From the NCBI GenBank assembly GCA_039545355.1, contig BCJJ01000001.1:1548570-1612569 (forward strand): a stretch of DNA of 64,000 nt, in the 5' to 3' direction. The notes beneath the pieces were generated by a model. It was not told the origin of the DNA, did no database searches, and worked only from the letters and a program-made list of their open reading frames with translations. Numbering within the stretch: the first letter of the stretch is position 1; each line of letters begins with the position of its first letter. This DNA is from Trichosporon coremiiforme. Its lineage: Eukaryota > Basidiomycota > Tremellomycetes > Trichosporonales > Trichosporonaceae. Shown here piece after piece: positions 58,001-64,000 of this stretch. The position numbers and the translations under genes were made by a program.

Positions 58001-58600
58001 AAGGTTTCCTGACGTTAGCTCATGCACGTTCTAGGTAGCTCACCATCTCAAAGCCGAAACTTCCATCAATCATCAGCAGCACGAGGTCGACGACCTTGCC
58101 GAGATCGATCATGGAATTCAGGTCGTTGCCGCACTCGACGAAGGTGATACGTCTCGTCTTTCCAGAGACAACCGTGATCGGTCCCTGTGGGTCGTTCAGA
58201 TTGTGCTTGGTGTATCGCCTGACGAGCGAGCGGAGGAGAGTGGTCTTCCCCACACCCGGAGGCCCAACAATACCGACGACGATAGGCGGAGGGGGCATAC
58301 GGCCCTCGTCCATACCCTGTCCCTTCTCCTGGGTAACCTTGCGCTCCTCGGGATTACGGTTGACAAGGGGAACATGGAGCCTCTTCTGGCCGATGTCCGC
58401 CGTTCGGCGCGCAGCGATGTTTGCCGATCGCCATGATTGCGACGTGAATGCCTGGGATCAGCTATGGGTCAACTAGCCTGAGCTCTTACCTTCGGGTTGT
58501 AACCATGAGCATGGCGTCGGTCAACGCCCTGCGCCTTGTCCTTCTTGTCGAGCTTGGAGCCCGCGGACGGCTTGTGGTGAGCCTTATGGGGCTTCTCCAT
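55042..58600 (-). CDS. BMS1: Ribosome biogenesis GTPase Bms1
   Basis: Exons 58600-58490, 58451-58044 and 58008-55042, with introns of 38 and 35 nt, give 1161 residues, close to the yeast length. The N terminus MEKPHKAHHKPSAG is basic. The GTPase domain shows GPPGVGKT (100-107), VSGKTRRITFVECGND and GLLTHLDLV. Acidic stretches follow (DDEDDFDDEFDEDERG, near residue 390). The C-terminal Bms1/Tsr1 region (FGYVTVRIKRHRW, LIFSLGWRRFQSLPIY) and a Lys/Arg-rich tail complete the protein. Bms1 works in the nucleolus with U3 snoRNP and Rcl1 in early 40S assembly. It is divergent from NOP9, another 40S factor, across 263 bases. Confidence 0.96.
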
Positions 58601-58863
58601 GCTGGTTGTTGTTACGATGACCTTCGCCGTTCCAAAATTCAAGGCATCATGAGCTCGACGACCCTAAGCAAGTGGAGGTCTCAAATTTACATCCGTAAGC
58701 TAATTAGGAAAATGGCGATCATTCTGTAATCTACTCCTCGTCCCTTTACAATCCGCATTAGGGGTGACAGGTATTGTCCTCGATATTCTCACGTGACTGC
58801 GCCCAAAAGTCTAAATATTGAAATGTTCAGCGGATGATCGGCCTGCAACTATCCCACACCACC
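58601..58863. promoter_or_regulatory. Shared divergent promoter of BMS1 and NOP9
   Basis: A 263-base spacer separates start codons of two small-subunit ribosome biogenesis genes. It is AT-richer than its flanks (58680-58830). Ribosome-biogenesis control elements may be present but none is confidently recognised. Confidence 0.55.
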
Positions 58864-61274
58864 ATGCCAAAGGAGCAGATCCGAAAGCGCGGAAAGCGCA
58901 AGCCGAAGACGGAGCAGGAGGCACCCGCCCCTGCTCCTGTTGCTGAGTTCGAAGCTCCCCCGGCGCCGGCCGCGGAGCCCGAGTCGATCGGCGGCATCCA
59001 CCCTTCCCGACTCGCGATCCTGAAGCGGACCGGCGGCGCCAGCCAGCAGGCCGTTACGACCCAGACCGAGGAGCAGACCGCCGAGCTCGACCACCGACCC
59101 GAGGAGGAGCAGCCTGAGGAGGGAGCCGCCAACTGGACCCGCGTGTACGACCCCGAGTTCCCGTTCGGCGTCCTCGACCCGGATGTCAAGGCGTACTTCC
59201 GGAATCTGGAGGACCAGATCAAGGACTGGGAAGGTGCTGGTGCGGCCGGAGAGGAGCGTGAAGGTAAGCTTGTGTTTCTGCGGCCTTTAGCTGACATCAG
59301 ACCGACAGATGTTCCTGAGCAGCGTGCTGCAGGAGCTGCGTGGACATGAGCTGCAGGTCGCTACAGACCCCGAGGTCGGCGTCGTGCTTGAGCGATTGCT
59401 ACCCTCGCTGAACGACTGGGGTCGCCGTGTCATCGGTGACTCTTTCGGAGAGAAGTGGGAGACTCTCCTCACTCACCGTTTCGGCAGCCACATTGTGCAG
59501 ACCTGGATGACGCTCGCCGCCTCCACTCTCGACCGCGAGGTGAGTATGAGCCGGCTCTTGGGCACGCTAACCTCAGACCCGCGGAATCTACCCGCCGCAA
59601 CAGAAGAAGCAGGAGAAGAACCCGGAAGAGGGTGTTCTCCCGACGATGGCTGAGCTCATCACGTCGCTAACGACGACCCTCATCCCCAGCTTCCCCTCGC
59701 TCCTGACCAGCACCCACGCCTCCCCACCGCTCCGTCTTCTCCTCCTCATTCTCACTCCGAACCGCGCCCTTCCCTCGCTCGACGCTAATGAGGAAGACGG
59801 CGGTCTTGTCCGATCAAAGCGTTCAGGCAAGTTTAGGAAGGGCCAGGGCGTGCAGGGCAAGTCGATCCTGGGCGACGAGGAGCAGAAGCCGACAGACCGA
59901 CAAGTGCCCGAGTCGGTTGCTGCGCTGAGGAAGCAGGTTCGCGACGAGGTCATGCAGCATGTCTCGGCTGTGGAGTGGCACGGCATGGGTGTGAACAAGG
60001 TTGGAAGTGCCGCCGTGCAGCTTCTCCTCGCGGCTGAGGCCGAGGATGGCGACAGCGAGAAGGAGGGCAGCCTGCTGGACATTATCACTGAAGGCCTTGC
60101 GTCGAACCCGAAGGACAGGGAGCAGAAGCCGTACCTGTCCTCCCTTCTTGTCTCCCCGACCGGAACCCGCCTGTTCGAGGCCGTTCTCTCCGTCGCGCCG
60201 AAGAAGGTCTTCAAGGCGCTGTGGAAAACGTACTTCCGCAAGAAGCTGGGCAAGCTCGCCTCTCACCCGTACGGCAACTTCGTCGTAGCGAAGGGCGTGT
60301 CGCGTCTCTCTGCCGATGGGCTCAGCGAGGCAATCGCCGAAGTCCAGTCCGTTGGTGGCGGCAAGGCGCTGATTAAGACGGCGCGCACGAGTGTGCTCGT
60401 TGCCTTTGCGGAGCGCGCGACCGCCCTCGGCAAGGGCGGCGACGAGGTCGTGGGCCTGGTGAAGAGCGCGACCGAGCTCCCCGAGGGCAACAGCGACCTC
60501 GTCCCTGCGCTCATGGCTCTGAAGACAGTGCTGACGTACGAGGCGATCAAGAACGGCGATGACGTTCCCGAGGACGGCGATGACGCCGAGCGCGAGAAGG
60601 ACGAGGACGCGGAGGCTGCCTTCGAGGCGGCGCAGCGCCGTAGCGCATGGGAGAACCGCCGTAACGCCAGGCCCCGCGGCGCCCTCGACCCGAACATGCA
60701 GGGTTGTCTTCTGCTGCAGGCGCTCGTCGACATGCCCGGCTCCACGCCGGTGCTCGAGAGCCTCTTCGCTCAGCCCGTCGATGCTCTCCTGGCTTACGCC
60801 TCGTCGCCCATCGCGTCGCGCCTGCTCGACCGTGTGCTTCTCTCCTCGAATGTGCAGCCCAAGTATAAGCGCAAGCTCCCGCTCGCGTTTGTGGGCCACT
60901 ACCTCGAGTTGGCGTCTGACCGTCTTGGCTCCCGTGTTGCAGACACGATCTGGGCGACGGCCGACGGCTTCCTGCGCGAAAAGATTGCGCGCTCCCTAAT
61001 CCCGAGTGCGACTCAGCTCGCTGCCGACGCGTACGGAAGGTTCATGGCAAAGAAGCTCGAGCTTCACCTCCTGCAGCGCCGACCGGACGAGTGGCGCGAG
61101 AAGCAACTCGGCCTCAAGCACCACTTCGCGCACCAGAAGGAGGCGCGCCAGGCGGCTGAGCAGCAGGGGGAGCAGCCCGAGGAGGAGGAGCCGAAGAAGA
61201 AGGAGAAGAAGAGGAAGGGAGACGAGATCGACGAGGTCTTCGGCAAGCTCGAGAAGAAGAGGAAGAACAAATAG
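58864..61274 (+). CDS. NOP9: Pumilio-repeat nucleolar protein Nop9
   Basis: Exons 58864-59263, 59301-59539 and 59577-61274, with two 37-nt introns, give 778 residues. The basic start MPKEQIRKRGKRKPK precedes an acidic region. Repeated Pumilio-like helices follow: LERLLPSLNDWGRRVIGD, LTHRFGSHIVQTWM, VNKVGSAAVQLLL, VSPTGTRLFEAVL and LASHPYGNFVVAKGVS. The tail is Lys/Glu-rich and nuclear-targeting. Nop9 binds the central pseudoknot and ITS1-side 18S precursor and guards against early cleavage during 40S assembly. An in-frame ATG at 58834 exists, but the one at 58864 follows CACACCACC and starts the conserved basic N terminus. Confidence 0.93.
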
Positions 61275-61583
61275 ATTGTAGCACCACCAGCACTACGCCC
61301 ATAGATCTTTTCCGGACATGTCATCAATTTGCATTTTGCAGGAACACGTCAGACGCATAACAAGCACACTGAGCAAGAGCGATGCGATGCATAAGTACAA
61401 CAAAGTAGCTCTGAGATCCTGGTCTGCTCCGTCCCACTTCCTGCGGCGAAGCGGTGGAGATATTGAGAGGAGGGGGTAGTCTAAGTCTAACAGGCGCGAT
61501 TCTGGAGTCTGTCATATGTCCAACCCTGAAGCCGGGGCTGGACAATTGGTTTTATGCGTTGAGTGATGCAGAGGAGGGGGCGC
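61275..61583. other. Convergent 3' intergenic region (NOP9/TIM22)
   Basis: About 310 bases between two convergent stop codons. No additional gene is seen; it should contain both polyadenylation regions. Confidence 0.5.
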
Positions 61584-62425
61584 TTAAAGCTCCTCGGCGG
61601 GCTCCTTGCGGAGCCACAAGTCGATCGCGGCCGAGAATCCAGCGAACGCAAGTCCACCGCCGACCATGGCCTGCGGGCCGGCGTTGCGCGCGAGGATCGC
61701 ACCCGACAGGAATCCACCCGCGACAGAGTTCCAAATGTCGTTCTTCGCACGGTACTGTTTGTCAGCTTTGAGCGATTTCCATGGATGATGCGGAGGACAC
61801 TTACAGCCTCGATACAGCACTCCGTTCCAGAGTACAGGGCTCCGACCTTGGCGAAACCCTTACCCGAGGTCCACATGTTGCGGCCCATCTCCTTGAACAT
61901 GTGCTTCGCCTGACCCTTCATGCCCTGGTCACGAAGCTCCTGTGACGCTCGCGACATCGGGTCTTCGATCGCGAACGACGCCGACATCATTGCGAAGAAA
62001 CCACCAAGAAGGAAACCTGGATGTCAGCCACACCACGCCGTAATGCGAGTGAGTCACAGGGTGCACGCCTGACACGTTGCGCTCAGTAGAAACCGTCGAC
62101 TGCTGTCCAAGAACCGACAGCCTCAGATCTGGCGACGCGGTGACGACTGAAGAACACGAGCGCAAGACCAGGTCCGCGCCCTCGGTCTATCCAAGCCATC
62201 GACAGCCCCGTGCAAGTTCCCCATAGCGTGCGCGCTTCGCCTCTACTCACCCATTCCACCGGCCATGACGACCTTGGTCGGGCACGACTCCATGACCATG
62301 TTCATCTGCTTGGTCCAGTTCTGGATCTTGCGGACCTCATCCTTCTCGTCCTGCGTCGTTCCGGGAGGGTACGGCTCGGAGCCGGGGGCGTATATCGGGG
62401 CGAGGAGGGGGTGCTGCTGGGTCAT
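61584..62425 (-). CDS. TIM22: Mitochondrial inner-membrane translocase Tim22
   Basis: Exons 62425-62251, 62016-61805 and 61754-61584, with introns of 234 and 50 nt, give 185 residues, the usual Tim22 size. The joined protein has the Tim17/22/23 fold with Gly-rich membrane helices: [49 protein letters not shown] and [18 protein letters not shown]. The two conserved Cys (SCP and ECC) match the intramolecular disulfide of Tim22. The protein forms the carrier-translocase channel that inserts metabolite carriers into the inner membrane. A further in-frame Met lies upstream at 62482. The one at 62425 was chosen because it starts the Tim22-like N terminus. Confidence 0.93.
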
Positions 62426-63014
62426 GTCGGGTTGATCAGGTGGGGTTTTATCAACTCGGAAAGTCAAGCCAGCGAAGGACAACGATCGCTATCGGGCGAC
62501 CACCCAGCCGGTCGTTCCAACTTTTTGCCGCCGCCTCCGCCGCCGATGGAGGAAGGTGCGTGCCGAAGCGACGGGCCCTGATTTTGTTTGACCCTCCTGG
62601 TTAGTCGCTCAGATGAACAATGGTACCTCCACTTTCCGTGAGAGGCTAACGGGAGATCGGTTGATAGAATTCTATCAGCTCTACAATAAGATTTGAACGA
62701 TTCACATTGATCTGGCACGCACGCTAGAAGCCGTGTGCTGAGCGGAACTGCCATTGAGTTGAGATCACTGAATGGGGGCTGCAAACGCCGTAGTCTATGG
62801 AATGAGTGATGCCTGAAACGTCTTCAGCATGTGTCGGATCGCCTTACTATCCGCTGTTTGATAACAGTAAGTCTCCCGGAATCCTGGGCCAGCTTTAGGA
62901 GTCGATTGATCGGGGTGCGTATGGCCGCCAAAGGAGCGTCCCTGCACGTTTAGCGTACCATCGCAGCCCTTCCAAAAGGTAAGCTGCGTCTGCAGCTTTC
63001 GGAAGCTAAGAAAA
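62426..63014. other. TIM22 promoter region
   Basis: No gene is seen. The interval holds the presumed TIM22 promoter and the downstream flank of the minus-strand tRNA-Val. Confidence 0.5.
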
Positions 63015-63100
63015 TGACCTCTGGCGGGGTCGAACCGCCGACCTTATGCGTAACTCTACAAGTGTTAAGCATACGCTCTAACCAACTGAGCTAAGTGGCC
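63015..63100 (-). tRNA. tRNA-Val(AAC) with 12-nt intron
   Basis: Read on the minus strand: acceptor GGCCACT against AGAGGTC with discriminator A; D-arm GCTC...GAGC; anticodon stem TATGC/GCATA around TT-AAC-A; intron at 63051-63062; T-arm GGCGG-TTCGACC-CCGCC. Four T follow on the minus strand as terminator. The acceptor stem contains one A-A mismatch (5:68) and one G-U pair, unusual for a functional tRNA. The loop matches other fungal Val tRNAs (TTAACAC). Confidence 0.85.
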
Positions 63101-64000
63101 CTGGATGCCAGCGTCGAATTAGGCTCCCTGCATGGCGGCCAGTGCCTGAGTGTTGTGTTGGAATTAACATATATGCGGTCCAGCAGCCTAATAGTACTTA
63201 ATTCCCGTTTTTCCATATCCCAACAGCGTTGCGCCCTGCGTCCCGTGTTGATCTCTGTCTCGTCCTGCGGACATGCGGATAGGACCCACGCTGTTTCCGA
63301 ATGCTGAGCTGCTCGAATGGGATCTGTGTTTCGCATCTCCTTCTGTTACCTCATACATCATGCACAGACCATCTTCCATCAACCCTTGGGGAAGCCATGA
63401 GACGGTTTAAGCTCGACGCCACGCCATGACCACTTCGCGAACACATCCTCTCCCTCAGACGAAATGGTTACCAGCGCCAAGCCAAAATCGGCACACCAGA
63501 ACCCCCAGCCTCCGATTGCCCGTAGGGCCCCACGGCCCGCACCACGAAAGTGAGTGTGACGCGTTCCTCCGAGGTGCTACTGCTACTGCCCCGCGGGTTG
63601 CTCGAGTGCCCGGCGTTCGTACGATCGAACTGCCGGTGCGTCATGCGCGCAAGCTGCGGATTCGCGTGGTGAAGTGAATGGGGTTGGTGGGCTCGATGCG
63701 CATATGCCCACCTAAGTTAGGTAATGACTACTGAACTATGGCGTTCAGCTAGATGGACTAGCTCATCTCCCATTGACTGTAACCCTGCAGCGGGCAATCA
63801 GAGGGCAATCAGAGAACTTGGTCAGCACATACCACGTACATCTTCCCCAACGCAGCTTGTAGCGCTAAGCCCGCGACTGGTGCGACTGGTCCCAATGGCC
63901 ATCGGTAGAGGATACGTACCGGACATAGCGCCAGGGAGCGGCGCACGCGCTGTCCGCCGACTGTGAATTGCACGCTCTATGTACCCTGTGATCCGGCGCG
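63101..64000. other. Right-edge region without recognisable gene
   Basis: Short open frames on both strands lack family features, and no splice-consistent chain is visible. A gene running off the right edge cannot be excluded. Confidence 0.4.

Overview
The window is a nuclear chromosome segment of a basidiomycete yeast, most likely a Tremellomycete and plausibly Trichosporonales. The evidence is a GC-rich sequence with strongly C/G-ending codons, genes interrupted by very short GT-AG introns (many of 34-40 nt) with CTGAC/CTNAC branch points a few bases from the 3' splice site, intron-containing nuclear tRNAs, and fungal housekeeping genes (PRP19, PRP2, BMS1, NOP9, TIM22, PKA catalytic subunit). 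The species assignment is inference. Coordinates include stop codons. Exon junctions were read from splice signals, frame and family conservation, without transcript data.

Layout. 1-2556: no convincing gene, one TG microsatellite. 2.6-5.3 kb: an Axl2-like cadherin-type membrane protein whose frame continues 44 codons past a TAG. 5.9-7.3 kb: an ARA2-like aldo-keto reductase. 7.6-8.8 kb (-) and 9.2-10.0 kb (+): a protein of uncertain family and a DEDDh exonuclease, divergent, both with minimal introns. 10.6-14.3 kb (-): a Thr/Gly-rich low-complexity protein. 14.3-19.5 kb: gene-poor, ending in a long pyrimidine-rich leader of the PKA catalytic subunit (19.5-21.3 kb). 22.2 kb: tRNA-Gln(CUG).

23.2-34.9 kb holds aldehyde dehydrogenase (-), a Zn2Cys6 regulator (+), an amino acid/choline/GABA-type permease (-) and a copper amine oxidase (+). 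Together these look like a complete amine uptake, oxidation and aldehyde detoxification module with its own regulator. 35.4-36.5 kb: a conserved-looking unknown. 36.8-40.0 kb (-): a second repetitive protein with 12 copies of a well-conserved module. 40-43 kb: gene-poor. 43.1 kb: a small NDUFA4/B12D-like mitochondrial protein. 43.5-45.2 kb (-): a 3-hydroxyisobutyrate-dehydrogenase-like double-domain protein.

45.2-48.7 kb is disturbed: a CTG repeat, a palindrome, a tRNA-like remnant, a truncated GH20-like hydrolase and a tRNA-Gly(UCC). 48.7-62.4 kb is dense housekeeping DNA: an SH3 protein, PRP19/PRP2 (a divergent spliceosome pair), BMS1/NOP9 (a divergent small-subunit ribosome biogenesis pair) and TIM22. 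A tRNA-Val(AAC) lies at 63.0 kb, and the last 900 bases hold nothing recognisable.
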